DNA from: Desulfomicrobium escambiense DSM 10707
GTDB lineage: Bacteria; Desulfobacterota; Desulfovibrionia; Desulfovibrionales; Desulfomicrobiaceae
Reading direction: 5' to 3'
Length of the DNA stretch: 64,000 bases
Assembly (NCBI RefSeq): GCF_000428825.1
Contig: NZ_AUAR01000008.1
Coordinates: forward strand, 62,001-126,000
Made by a program: the position numbers and the translations under genes
The notes under the pieces: generated by a model
The model's database searches: none
What the model saw: only the letters and a program-made list of their open reading frames with translations
What the model was told of the DNA's origin: nothing
In this document: positions 1-8,623 of the stretch, piece after piece
Numbering within the stretch: the first letter of the stretch is position 1
Layout: every line of letters starts with the position of its first letter

Positions 1-1028
1 AGGCCGCTGACCACGGCTTCGCCCAGGCCGTAGCTGGCGTCGATGGACACGAGGTCCTTGCGGGAGGTGCCGCGGCAGCCCGTGGACGTGTCGGCCGAGA
101 AGGCTGTGCCCGAGATGACCGGGTTGATCATGCGCATGATGCACACGGACAGGGACGTGTTCTCGATGGCCCATTCCTGCTTGGCCTTGATGGCGATGGA
201 GTCGTCACCGGTCTGCTCGGCCTTGGCCACGGCGTCGAGGATGGCCTCACGGCGGTAGGTCATGGAGCGCAGGTTGTAGGCCGAGGCGCAGTCCCAGTGA
301 TAGGCCTGGACCACGTAATTCTCGCCCACGATATTGAGGTAGGTGTCCTGCAGGCCGGCGAAGGCCTTCTTGCGGCTGTCCTCGCCGGCGGCCGAGGAAC
401 GCACGGCCACGGGCTCGTTCTCCAGGCCCGCTTCCTTGCAGATGTCGAGGTAGGCGCCACGCACGGCGTCGGCCACGTCCTTGGGCAGATCCACGGACAG
501 GATGGCGACCTGCACGAGGACCGAGCGCTTGCGCAGCTGGTCGATGCCCTCGGGGGAAACGGCGAAGCCTTCGACGACGTTGTTGATGAAGGTGCGCAGG
601 CGGATGAGGGTGCCTTCCTGCTTCTTGGCGGCTTCCTTCACGTCGAGGGCGATCTTGCGGACGAACTTCTGGAGGAACTCGGAGTCCTTGTTGATCTCGG
701 CGTCGCTCCAGTCAGTGGTATCGTAGGCCCTGTCCACGGTGCTGCGAACCAGGGCGGCGTTGACCTTGGTCTCGTCGAGGAGCTTATGGAAGGCGATGGA
801 GGAAACGGCCCTGAACTGCGGGGCGCGGATACCTTCGATGGTGCTGATGATGGCGGTGTTGTAGTTCTTGCCGCCGACCAGAAGCTCCGCCTCCTCGCCA
901 ATGGTCACGATGTCCTTGCCGGTCAGGATGAGCTGCTTCTGAATCAGCTCCAACTGCTCCGCGGTCGGCGTGCCAGTATCCGACGCATCGGCTTTCTTCT
1001 TGGAACCCTTCTTCTCGCTCTCAGCCAT
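1..1028 (-). CDS. ppsA: Phosphoenolpyruvate synthase / PEP-pyruvate binding protein, N-terminal part (cut by window edge)
   Basis: The reading frame opens with ATG at 1028, preceded by a good AAGGAGG site, and runs off the left edge, so about 342 residues are seen. After a Lys-rich start (MAESEKKGSKKK) comes the PPDK_N ATP-grasp region: VGGKNYNT near residue 52, AVRSSAAGEDS near 210 and FAGLQDTYLN shortly after. These are the nucleotide-binding signatures of PEP synthase and pyruvate phosphate dikinase, which interconvert pyruvate and PEP. It lies next to pyruvate carboxylase and biotin ligase, the same order as in Desulfovibrio genomes, which fits a role at the pyruvate/PEP/oxaloacetate node. 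The missing C-terminal swivelling-His and PEP-binding domains prevent telling full PpsA from a shorter PEP/pyruvate-binding paralogue. Confidence 0.85.
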   Translation of the reverse strand, partial: MAESEKKGSKKKADASDTGTPTAEQLELIQKQLILTGKDIVTIGEEAELLVGGKNYNTAIISTIEGIRAPQFRAVSSIAFHKLLDETKVNAALVRSTVDRAYDTTDWSDAEINKDSEFLQKFVRKIALDVKEAAKKQEGTLIRLRTFINNVVEGFAVSPEGIDQLRKRSVLVQVAILSVDLPKDVADAVRGAYLDICKEAGLENEPVAVRSSAAGEDSRKKAFAGLQDTYLNIVGENYVVQAYHWDCASAYNLRSMTYRREAILDAVAKAEQTGDDSIAIKAKQEWAIENTSLSVCIMRMINPVISGTAFSADTSTGCRGTSRKDLVSIDASYGLGEAVVSG

Positions 1029-1166
1029 CTTCGCCTCCTTCGTGCGCGATTCGATCACATTCAAGCCCGCAAAAAACTGGGCATGGGGTACAGCCGACAT
1101 GACGGCTCGTCAACAACGCCGACCCCTCATGACACGAAAAAATGATATACAAAAGTTCTTGACAGC

Positions 1167-1191
1167 AAAAGGACAGGCCCGAAGGCCTGTC
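1167..1191 (-). terminator. Rho-independent terminator of pyc
   Basis: On the minus strand, directly after the pyc stop codon, an 8-bp perfect stem GACAGGCC/GGCCTGTC with a TTCG tetraloop is followed by CTTTTGC. It separates the pyc transcript from ppsA, which therefore probably has its own promoter in 1030-1165; I see no strong -35/-10 pair there. Confidence 0.75.
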
Positions 1192-4100
1192 TTACACCTT
1201 TTGTCCACACCCCGGACAGAACTTGAAGTCGTCCCTGGTGACCGGCGCGGAGCAGGTCGGGCACTTGCGGGGGGCGGGCACGAGCTTGACCAGCAGTTCC
1301 CCTTCCTTGACCGGGACCATTTTCTTGTCCTCCTGGTAGTCGGCGAACTTGAGCACCCGCTCGACCATGCCGTCCACCGGCGCGAGCACGGACTTCTCCT
1401 GCTTCATGATGGAGATGTTGAAGAGTTCCTCGCCCTTTTTGACCATGTCGCCGGGCTTGACGTGCACCACCCAGAGGTCGCCGCTGGACGGCGAACCCAC
1501 CTGGTACGGGTCGCGCGGGTCGACCATCTCCAGACCCGTCTCGGCCTGCCCCACCGCCTCGGCCACCTTGACCTGCTGGCTGAAGGATTCCGAGTCGAGA
1601 GTGTAGGAGACCAGGCTCATGCCGTGATCATCGGGCCTGGAGACGTGCTGCATGGCCATGACGTGGTGCTTGCCGCTGGAGTCCTTGAACATGAACTCCT
1701 CGCCGGCGCGGACGCCTTCGAACCAGACATTGAGGGGCACCCGGTTGCAGTCCCCGTAGCGGGCCACGAACTTGATGGTGTTCAGGGCGTCGCCGGGCTG
1801 GCTCAGGTACATGAGCAGTTCCTCTTCCGTTGGCATGCGGCCGATGTGCTCGGCCAGGCTCTGCTGCTCCTTGGCAACATCGACATCCAGCAGGGTGGAC
1901 AGCGGGGAGCATTCGGTGCGCCGCTCGATGGCTTCCTGCCAATCGGAGCCGAAGGCCGATTCGTAGACCCAGTCCGGCGGGAAGCCCAGGGGCAGGCGGC
2001 CGAACTTGCCCAGGAGCAGGTCGCGGAAGGCGTCGTTGGCGTCCTGGTAGATCTTCAGGCGCTCGGCCCGGATATCCTCGGGCAGGCTCTCCTCGGGCAT
2101 GGTCACGACCTGGTCCAGGACGGACAGGAGCTTGCGCAGCCCTCTGCGTCCGCCGCGCTTGTAGGCGCCGGTCACGGCCAGGAAGGCCGTGTTCCAGGTG
2201 ATCTGCGAACCCGGCGTCACGTCGTGGTAGCGCACGATCTTGCGGATGCCGGCCAGGAACTTGAGCATGTATGGCAGCAGGTGGATGTAGCCCTGCTTCA
2301 TGGCCCCTTCCTGCGAGGACGACGTCGCGCCGCCGGGCATGCCGTGCTCGATGACGTCGTAGTCGATGCCCTGGAAGTGCGGGGCCGTATAGCGGTCGTA
2401 GTAGGGCATGATCTGCTTGAGCACGAAGCCCGTGGTGCGGATCATTTCCTTGTTCAGGTTGGTCTTGAGGCCCAGTTCCTCGATGTAGGCCGCTGTGGAC
2501 AGCACCTCGCCCTGGCCGTACCAGCGCACGGACGCGCCGATGGCCGTGTCCACGATGTGCGCCCCGGCCTTGGCCGCCGCCGCCACCGCCGGCACGAACA
2601 GACCGTCGGTGTAGTGGCGATGGTAGTGGACGAGCAGGTCGGGGTAGGCCTTGCGGATGGCCGTGACCAGTTCGGTCATGAATATGGGCGGGCACACGCC
2701 GGCCATGTCCTTGAGGCCCAGGATGAACTTCTTCTCCACCTGCTTCTTGGAGCAGCCCAGAACCTGGGCGTTCATGTCGATGATCTCCTGCACCACGCCC
2801 AGGTAGTGCGGCACGTCGAAGCCCTTGGCCCAGGACAGGGAGATGGCAGGTTCCCAGATATTGGCCTTGGAATTGAGCGCCACTTCGGCGAAGGGCCGCA
2901 TGTTCTCGATGTGATTGAGGAAATCGAAGCAGCGCACCACGTCGTAGTGCTCGCAGATCATCTCGCCCGTGCGGCGCATGATGTTACGCGGCACCGGCTT
3001 GTAGCCCAGCACGTTGGTCGAGCGGATGAGGAGCTGCTTCAGGGTCTTGGGCGCGAACTCGTTCCACTCGCGGGCTTCGGAGAAGGGGTAGGTCATGTTC
3101 GCGAGCATGGCCACGTGGAAGTGCGCCCCGCCGCCGTTCTCCAGGGAGAAGAACCCGCAGTTGTCGAGGTAGGGCCCGATGATGCGGTCCTCGGCCAGGC
3201 GGAAGCGGTTGCCCGAGTTGGACTGGGTGATGTCGCGCGTCGTCGTGTCCGTGAAGTGCACATGGTCGGAATCGCGGATGTACGAGAGGATGGCGTCGCG
3301 GTCGCCGCGCGGGTACGGATACTCATAGTATTCGGGCTCGATGGCCGGCAGGGACGGCTTGAAGGGGTCCATGCGCTTGCCCTCGCGCGTGCGGTACTCG
3401 CCGAGCTTGACGTGCGGGTTGTACCCGTGGGCCGAAATCTCCGCCACCAGGCGCGACAGGCGCACGGCCTCGGACTCCTTGTCCAGGTAGACCATGAGCT
3501 CGGGCGCGCTGGCCACGAACTTGGTGTCGTAGTCGCCGCTGCGGAAGCGCGGGTGGGCGATGATCTGGCGGTGGAACGGGATGGTCGTCTTGATGCCGCC
3601 GATGATGTATTCGCCCAGGGCCCGCTCCATGATGCCCAGGACCTTGTTCCACTGCGGGCCGTAGGCGATCAGGAGGGACGCGGCCGAGTCATACTGGGCC
3701 GGGAACTCGTAGCCGCCGCACACGCAGGAGTCCACGCGCACGCCGGGTCCGCCCGGCGACATGTAGCGCGTGATGCGGCCCGCATTGGGCGAAAAATTGT
3801 TCTGCGGGTCCTCGCAGTTCACGCGAACCTGGATGGCGTGGCTTTTCGGGGTGCAGTTCTCGTCGGTCAGGCGCAGCTCGGCCCCGAAGGCCACGGCGAT
3901 CTGTTCCTCGACCAGGTCGATGCCGTAGCGGCACTCGGTGATGCCGTGCTCGACCTGCAGGCGGGTGTTGACCTCGATGAGGTAGGCCTCGCCCTTGGCG
4001 TCCACCAGGAACTCCACCGTGCACAGGGAGTGGTAGCCCACGGCCTGCACCAGCTGGCGCGAGTAGGCCTTGAGCTGGTCGCGCAGTTCCTGGGTCATGC

Positions 4101-4881
4101 CCGTCCACGGGGAAGGCGTGATCTCGACGAGCTTCTGGTGGTTGCGCTGCACCGTGCAATCGCGCTCGTCGAAGGCAAAGACGTTGCCGTACTTGTCGGC
4201 AATGACCTGGATCTCGATGTGGCGCACGGAGGTCAGCAACCGCTCGACATAGAGGCGCGGGTTGCCGAAGGACGCCTGGGCCAGGGTCGAGGCCTTGACG
4301 AAGGCGTCGGCCAGCTGGTCCTCGCTGAAGACTTCGTAGATGCCGCGTCCACCGCCGCCGCCCTCGGCCTTGAGCATGACCGGCAGCCCGATCTCCCCGG
4401 CGACCTTCTTGGCCTCCTCCACGGACACGGCCCCTTCGGAGCCCGGCACGACCGGGATGCCCAGCTTCTGGGCCAGGGTGCGGACCTGCACCTTGTTGCC
4501 CAGCAGACGCATGGCCTCGGACGTGGGTCCGATGAAGAGGACACCCGCCTCGGCGCACTTGGAGGGGAAGGAGTCGTCCTCGGAGGCAAAGCCCCAGCCG
4601 GGGTGGATGGCCGCGACGCCGCGCGCCTTGGCCATGGCGATGATCTTGTCGATGTCCAGATAGGCCCTCGGGTTCTCCCCGAGATGCAGAAGCTCCTGGG
4701 CGCCGGCGGTGAAGGGCGCGGTCTTGTCCACGTCCGTGGCCGTGATCATGGGTACGGCCTGGAACACTTCCTTGATGGAGCGGACGATGCGCCGGGCCGG
4801 AATGCCGCGGTTGGCCACAAGGATCTTCTTGCCCCGGATCTCCCGGGCAATCGCTTCAAAACTGCGGGGATGCAAAGACAT
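1192..4881 (-). CDS. pyc: Pyruvate carboxylase, single-chain, with C-terminal zinc ribbon
   Basis: A 1229-residue biotin enzyme that carboxylates pyruvate to oxaloacetate in the cytoplasm. The biotin carboxylase part fills roughly residues 1-480 (AEGGGGGRGI ATP-grasp loop, EVNTRLQVEHGITE). The carboxyltransferase region follows, though it is divergent. A biotinyl domain near 1130-1200 carries the acceptor lysine in SIMKQEKS, where most families have AMKM. The last 25 residues form a CPTC...CPGC zinc-ribbon tail not usual for pyruvate carboxylases. I chose ATG 4881 (MSLHPRSF) because CGGAG sits 7 bases upstream; an ATG six codons earlier lacks a site. birA ends 36 bp upstream, so ligase and substrate are probably co-transcribed. 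Confidence 0.93.
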   Translation of the reverse strand: MSLHPRSFEAIAREIRGKKILVANRGIPARRIVRSIKEVFQAVPMITATDVDKTAPFTAGAQELLHLGENPRAYLDIDKIIAMAKARGVAAIHPGWGFASEDDSFPSKCAEAGVLFIGPTSEAMRLLGNKVQVRTLAQKLGIPVVPGSEGAVSVEEAKKVAGEIGLPVMLKAEGGGGGRGIYEVFSEDQLADAFVKASTLAQASFGNPRLYVERLLTSVRHIEIQVIADKYGNVFAFDERDCTVQRNHQKLVEITPSPWTGMTQELRDQLKAYSRQLVQAVGYHSLCTVEFLVDAKGEAYLIEVNTRLQVEHGITECRYGIDLVEEQIAVAFGAELRLTDENCTPKSHAIQVRVNCEDPQNNFSPNAGRITRYMSPGGPGVRVDSCVCGGYEFPAQYDSAASLLIAYGPQWNKVLGIMERALGEYIIGGIKTTIPFHRQIIAHPRFRSGDYDTKFVASAPELMVYLDKESEAVRLSRLVAEISAHGYNPHVKLGEYRTREGKRMDPFKPSLPAIEPEYYEYPYPRGDRDAILSYIRDSDHVHFTDTTTRDITQSNSGNRFRLAEDRIIGPYLDNCGFFSLENGGGAHFHVAMLANMTYPFSEAREWNEFAPKTLKQLLIRSTNVLGYKPVPRNIMRRTGEMICEHYDVVRCFDFLNHIENMRPFAEVALNSKANIWEPAISLSWAKGFDVPHYLGVVQEIIDMNAQVLGCSKKQVEKKFILGLKDMAGVCPPIFMTELVTAIRKAYPDLLVHYHRHYTDGLFVPAVAAAAKAGAHIVDTAIGASVRWYGQGEVLSTAAYIEELGLKTNLNKEMIRTTGFVLKQIMPYYDRYTAPHFQGIDYDVIEHGMPGGATSSSQEGAMKQGYIHLLPYMLKFLAGIRKIVRYHDVTPGSQITWNTAFLAVTGAYKRGGRRGLRKLLSVLDQVVTMPEESLPEDIRAERLKIYQDANDAFRDLLLGKFGRLPLGFPPDWVYESAFGSDWQEAIERRTECSPLSTLLDVDVAKEQQSLAEHIGRMPTEEELLMYLSQPGDALNTIKFVARYGDCNRVPLNVWFEGVRAGEEFMFKDSSGKHHVMAMQHVSRPDDHGMSLVSYTLDSESFSQQVKVAEAVGQAETGLEMVDPRDPYQVGSPSSGDLWVVHVKPGDMVKKGEELFNISIMKQEKSVLAPVDGMVERVLKFADYQEDKKMVPVKEGELLVKLVPAPRKCPTCSAPVTRDDFKFCPGCGQKV

Positions 4882-4917
4882 ATCTTTCTCCGTGCACATG
4901 GAATTTGCTTTTTTTGA

Positions 4918-5748
4918 TCACTCCTGCGGCCGCAGCGAACCCGAATGCAACGTCCGCCGCCCTTCCTGCGAGTCGAGGACAATGCCCCCATCCGGGCTCA
5001 CTCCCGTGAACACGCCGCGAACCGATGATCGATTGTCGGACACGTGCACCACGGCCCCGAGATAGGCCAGAACCCTCTCAACTGACTGGGAAAACTCCAG
5101 AGGAGTCGAATCAGAAAGTTCACGACTGTACCGAACCCGTCCAAAATTCACAAGACGTAACCACAGCCCAAAAATGGACATCCCTGCCGTCAGGCTCCCC
5201 AGGACGGCGGCCTCGCAGGCCCGGTCGCGCCGCATGGCCCCGTCGTCCGGGCACGTGGCGAGATTGAGGCCGATGCCGGCCAGGAGCACGTCCCCCCGCT
5301 CCTCGATGAGGATGCCGCCGACCTTGCGGCCGTGCAGCAGAATATCGTTCGGCCATTTGAGCCGCACGGGCACCCCGAGTTCGGCCAGGCCCAGACACAG
5401 GACCCAGCCCGTGAGGACGGAAACCATGTTCTGCCACGGCTCCGGGGAGGCGGGCAGGCGCCAGGCCGCGAAGAGGTTGCCCGGCTCCGAGACCCAGTTG
5501 CGGCGCAGCTGGCCGCGGCCCGACCACTGGCGCGAGGCCAGGACCGAGTCCCAGACGTCCAGTTCGCCGCGGCGGGCCAGATGCATGGCCACGTCGAGCA
5601 CGGATGAGCACGGCCCGCAGAGCCAGAATCGTTCGTCCGGCGGCGACGAAGAGATCTCACCCTCACTGAGGAGTTGGGGCGCATCAGGATGCCGTGCGGA
5701 AAACGCTTCCGTCACGCAGGGAATCTCGGGGGACCAGAGGATGGGCAT
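4918..5748 (-). CDS. birA: Biotin--[acetyl-CoA-carboxylase] ligase, monofunctional type
   Basis: A 276-residue protein that adenylates biotin and transfers it to the lysine of biotin carriers. The ligase core shows LKWPNDILLHGRKVGGILIE, the class signature, and a C-terminal SH3-like domain. There is no N-terminal helix-turn-helix, so it should not act as a biotin repressor. It is 15 bp downstream of cheR and 36 bp upstream of pyc, its likely substrate. No convincing Shine-Dalgarno precedes ATG 5748, so translation may be coupled to cheR or start slightly further in. Confidence 0.87.
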   Translation of the reverse strand: MPILWSPEIPCVTEAFSARHPDAPQLLSEGEISSSPPDERFWLCGPCSSVLDVAMHLARRGELDVWDSVLASRQWSGRGQLRRNWVSEPGNLFAAWRLPASPEPWQNMVSVLTGWVLCLGLAELGVPVRLKWPNDILLHGRKVGGILIEERGDVLLAGIGLNLATCPDDGAMRRDRACEAAVLGSLTAGMSIFGLWLRLVNFGRVRYSRELSDSTPLEFSQSVERVLAYLGAVVHVSDNRSSVRGVFTGVSPDGGIVLDSQEGRRTLHSGSLRPQE

Positions 5749-5763
5749 GGACGCGCAGGAATC

Positions 5764-7023
5764 CTAGGACGAGGCCTTCTGCTTTTTCTGCATGAGCAGA
5801 CGTTTGAGGTCGGACTTGTCCCCAGCCCGGTAGACCTGGACGGGCTGGGTGCGGACCGGCGCGCGGCGCGGGGCGGCCGGGGCGGATTCCGCCAGGGTCC
5901 CGGTTTCGGGTTCCTGGAACGTCTCCGCGGTCATGGCCGCGGGGGCGACCGCCACATGCGCCGCGGGCGCAGGCGGACGCAGCGGTTCTGGGCGCGGGGC
6001 CATGGCCGGCGTCGGGGGAGTCGGCGCGGGCCGCGGGGCCACGGGGGCCGCCACTGTCGCGGCCCTGGGCGGTCCCATGGGACGGGCCGGAACCGCGGGA
6101 GGCGCAGGAGGAGTCGTGGGAACCGGACGCGGAACGAAGGTCGGGGATGGCGGCTGGGCGCCCGCGACGAACCTGCCCGCCGGGGCTCCGGCCGGCTGGT
6201 AGAAGATGGCGCGCATGTAGCGTCTCGCCTCGAAAGCCTCGGTCACTCCCGTCAGGGACTCCGTAGATCCGATGACGAGGGAGCCGTCGGGCTCCAGCAC
6301 CCCGGCGATCTTCTCGAAGACCAGCTTCTTGTCCATGGGCGTGAAATAGATGGCCACGTTGCGGCAGAAGACCACGTCGAAGCGGCCAAGGCCCGTGAAG
6401 GGCTTCATCAGGTTGAACTTCTTGAACACGGCCATGGCCCGGATCTCGTCCTTGATCTTCCAGCCGTCGCCCATGAGGGTGAAATAGCGGTTCAGGGTCT
6501 GGGCCGGGAGGCCGCGCTCGATCTCGAACTTGTTGTACTTGCCGTAGCTGGCGCGGGTCACGGCCTCGTCGGAGATGTCCGTGCCGAGGATGGAGATCTG
6601 GAAGTTGTTCAGGTTGCCCAGGGCCTCGCGCAGAGCGATGGCGATGCTGTAGACCTCCTGCCCGGTGGAGCAGGCCGCGCTCCAGATGCGGATGGGCACG
6701 GGGCGGCCGGGGTTGGCCTTGGAGCGGACGTCGATGAGGTCGGGCAGGATCTTGTGTTTGAACAGCTCGAAGGGCGAAGCGTCGCGAAAGAAAAGGGTCT
6801 CGTTGGTCGTAATGGCGTTGACGACCTCCTTCTCCATGTTCCCGCTGCGGTCGGACTTCACCTTGTTGTAGAGGTCCATGAAGGAGGCGCAGGCGTACTG
6901 CTGCATCATGGACTTGAGCCGCGTCTCGATCAGGTATGTCTTGGTCGAGTCCAGGGCCACGCCGCAGATGGAGTGGATGTACTTGGACAACAGGCCGAAT
7001 TCTTCTGCGGTGATGGAACTCAT
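5764..7023 (-). CDS. cheR: CheR chemoreceptor glutamate methyltransferase with Pro/Ala-rich tail
   Basis: A SAM-dependent methyltransferase that methylates glutamates on chemoreceptors. The all-helical N-terminal CheR domain is followed by the SAM-binding fold: RIWSAACSTGQE (motif I), ILGTDISDEA, and DVVFCRNVAIYF. From about residue 285 there is a long low-complexity Pro/Ala/Arg extension ending in a basic segment (KRLLMQKKQK), not part of the catalytic fold. I prefer ATG 7023 (MSSITAEEF) over the GTG at 7047 because it matches the family N-terminus; the ribosome site is weak, which suggests coupling to cheB, whose stop is 28 bp upstream. Confidence 0.9.
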   Translation of the reverse strand: MSSITAEEFGLLSKYIHSICGVALDSTKTYLIETRLKSMMQQYACASFMDLYNKVKSDRSGNMEKEVVNAITTNETLFFRDASPFELFKHKILPDLIDVRSKANPGRPVPIRIWSAACSTGQEVYSIAIALREALGNLNNFQISILGTDISDEAVTRASYGKYNKFEIERGLPAQTLNRYFTLMGDGWKIKDEIRAMAVFKKFNLMKPFTGLGRFDVVFCRNVAIYFTPMDKKLVFEKIAGVLEPDGSLVIGSTESLTGVTEAFEARRYMRAIFYQPAGAPAGRFVAGAQPPSPTFVPRPVPTTPPAPPAVPARPMGPPRAATVAAPVAPRPAPTPPTPAMAPRPEPLRPPAPAAHVAVAPAAMTAETFQEPETGTLAESAPAAPRRAPVRTQPVQVYRAGDKSDLKRLLMQKKQKASS

Positions 7024-7051
7024 GTTGCCGCCATGGTTGAAATGCACGCTT

Positions 7052-8131
7052 CTAGCGCACGGTGCGCACGATCTCGGAGGCGATGGACTGCAGGGGGGCG
7101 ACCACGTCCACGACCCCGGCTTCCGCCGCCATCTTGGGCATGCCGTAGACCACGCATGACTCCTCGTCCTGGCCGATGGTCACGGCGCCGAAGCTCTTCA
7201 GCACCCGAAGGCCAAGCGTCCCGTCGCCGCCCATGCCGGTCATGATCACACCCGTGGACAGGGCTCCGTACTCGCGGGCCACGGAGCGGAACATGTAGTC
7301 CACGGCCGGCTTGCAGTTGTTCTCGGGCGGGTCGTCGGTGATCTGGATGACCTTGGTCCCGCCCTGCCCCGCCGCCACGCGCATGTGCTTCCCGCCCGGG
7401 GCGATGTAGATCACGTCGGGGCGGACGGTCTCGTTGTGCTCGGCCTCCCGCACCTCGTACTGGCACTTGGCGTCCAGGCTCTCGGCCAGGGACTTGGTGA
7501 AGACCGGCGGCATGTGCTGGACGACGAAGATGGGCACGCCGAGCCTTGGCAGCTGCGGCAGCATCTTGGTCAGGGCGTTGGGGCCGCCTGTGGAGATGCC
7601 GATGGCCACGGCCTTGGACTTGCCCGTGCGCCTGGACGGCGCGGCCGTGGTCACGACGGGCTTCGGCGCGGCGGGCGACGCGGCGCCCGAGGGCCGGACC
7701 GTCTGCTTGAGCAGGAGCTTCAGTTCCAGTCGTTTGGCGAAGGCCTTGATGCGCGGCAGCAGTGCTCCTTTGAGCAGTTGCACGTTGGCCTGCATGGCCT
7801 CGGCGTCGGGCTTGGGGATGAAATCGAAGGCGCCCAGCTCCAGGGCCTTCATGGTGATGTCGCTGCCCCGCTTGGTCCAGGACGAGAGCATGATCGCGCC
7901 CACGTCCGGGTGGCTCTTCTGGATCTCCTGCAGGGTCTCCAGGCCGTCCATGACCGGCATCTCCACGTCGAGGGTGATGAGGTCTGGCTTGAGGGACGCA
8001 ATGCGGGTCAGAGCGATCCGACCGTTGTTGGCCGTGCCCACAACCTCGACTCCCGGCATCTCGGCCAGGATGTCCCCCACCACCTTGCGGTACATGATCG
8101 TGTCATCGACGACCAGAACACGAAGCTTCAT
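7052..8131 (-). CDS. cheB: CheB receptor methylesterase/deamidase response regulator
   Basis: A 359-residue two-domain protein. The receiver domain (1-120) has the acidic pair DD at 9-10 and phospho-acceptor Asp55 in LITLDVEMP. A Pro/Ala linker near 155-170 leads to the C-terminal esterase with the catalytic triad motifs GISTGGPNAL (Ser), FVVQHMPP (His) and GMGGDG (Asp). It removes methyl groups from chemoreceptors when phosphorylated by CheA and opposes CheR next door. Confidence 0.95.
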   Translation of the reverse strand: MKLRVLVVDDTIMYRKVVGDILAEMPGVEVVGTANNGRIALTRIASLKPDLITLDVEMPVMDGLETLQEIQKSHPDVGAIMLSSWTKRGSDITMKALELGAFDFIPKPDAEAMQANVQLLKGALLPRIKAFAKRLELKLLLKQTVRPSGAASPAAPKPVVTTAAPSRRTGKSKAVAIGISTGGPNALTKMLPQLPRLGVPIFVVQHMPPVFTKSLAESLDAKCQYEVREAEHNETVRPDVIYIAPGGKHMRVAAGQGGTKVIQITDDPPENNCKPAVDYMFRSVAREYGALSTGVIMTGMGGDGTLGLRVLKSFGAVTIGQDEESCVVYGMPKMAAEAGVVDVVAPLQSIASEIVRTVR

Positions 8132-8149
8132 CCATACTCCTTAAAGATG

Positions 8150-8602
8150 TCAGCCCTGATCGTCGGCCAGCACTTCCCCGACATCCAAGACCGCCACGAG
8201 GTCCCTGGCCGTCTTGAGCACGCCCTGGAAGTAGCGGCCCTTGAGCCCCTTGATGTTCGAGGGGGTCGGCTCCACATGCTCCCACTTGTCGGTGACCACG
8301 TCGGTGATGCGGTCCACCAGCAGGCCGATGTTCTCGTCGCGGGAATTGACGATGATGATGCGGCTGGTTTCGGTCATCTTCGACGGCGCCAGGCCCAGCT
8401 TGCGGCCGAGGTCGATGATGGTCACGATGCGGCCGCGCAAGTTCATGATCCCGAGCACATAGGACGGCGCCTGGGGCACCTTGGTCATCTCCATCTGCCG
8501 GTTCATTTCCTGGATGAGATTGATGTCGATCCCGCACAGGGCCGAGCCCACGTAGAAGCAGGACAGCTGCAGGGGACCCGTCTTTTCGGCCTGCTGTTTC
8601 AT
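8150..8602 (-). CDS. cheW: CheW-type coupling protein
   Basis: A 150-residue single CheW domain: FYVGSALCGIDINLIQEM at the start, then VLGIMNLRGRIVTIIDLGRK and IGLLVDRITDVV, all characteristic. It links the receptor tip to CheA. Together with the two CheW-like modules in the CheA of this operon, the array here has three CheW-type surfaces. It sits between the receptor gene (22 bp) and cheB (19 bp); the GGAG site before ATG 8602 is good. Confidence 0.93.
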   Translation of the reverse strand: MKQQAEKTGPLQLSCFYVGSALCGIDINLIQEMNRQMEMTKVPQAPSYVLGIMNLRGRIVTIIDLGRKLGLAPSKMTETSRIIIVNSRDENIGLLVDRITDVVTDKWEHVEPTPSNIKGLKGRYFQGVLKTARDLVAVLDVGEVLADDQG

Positions 8603-8623
8603 GCGATTCTCCTTTGGAACGCC

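Noticed and set aside
970-4917. A 1315-codon open frame on the plus strand across pyc
   Set aside because: It is the complement of a clearly coding frame in GC-rich DNA; the product is a low-complexity Gly/Val/Asp/His/Leu-rich sequence without any family motif. Similar long frames opposite cheR/cheB, cheA, typA and hdrA are shadows too.
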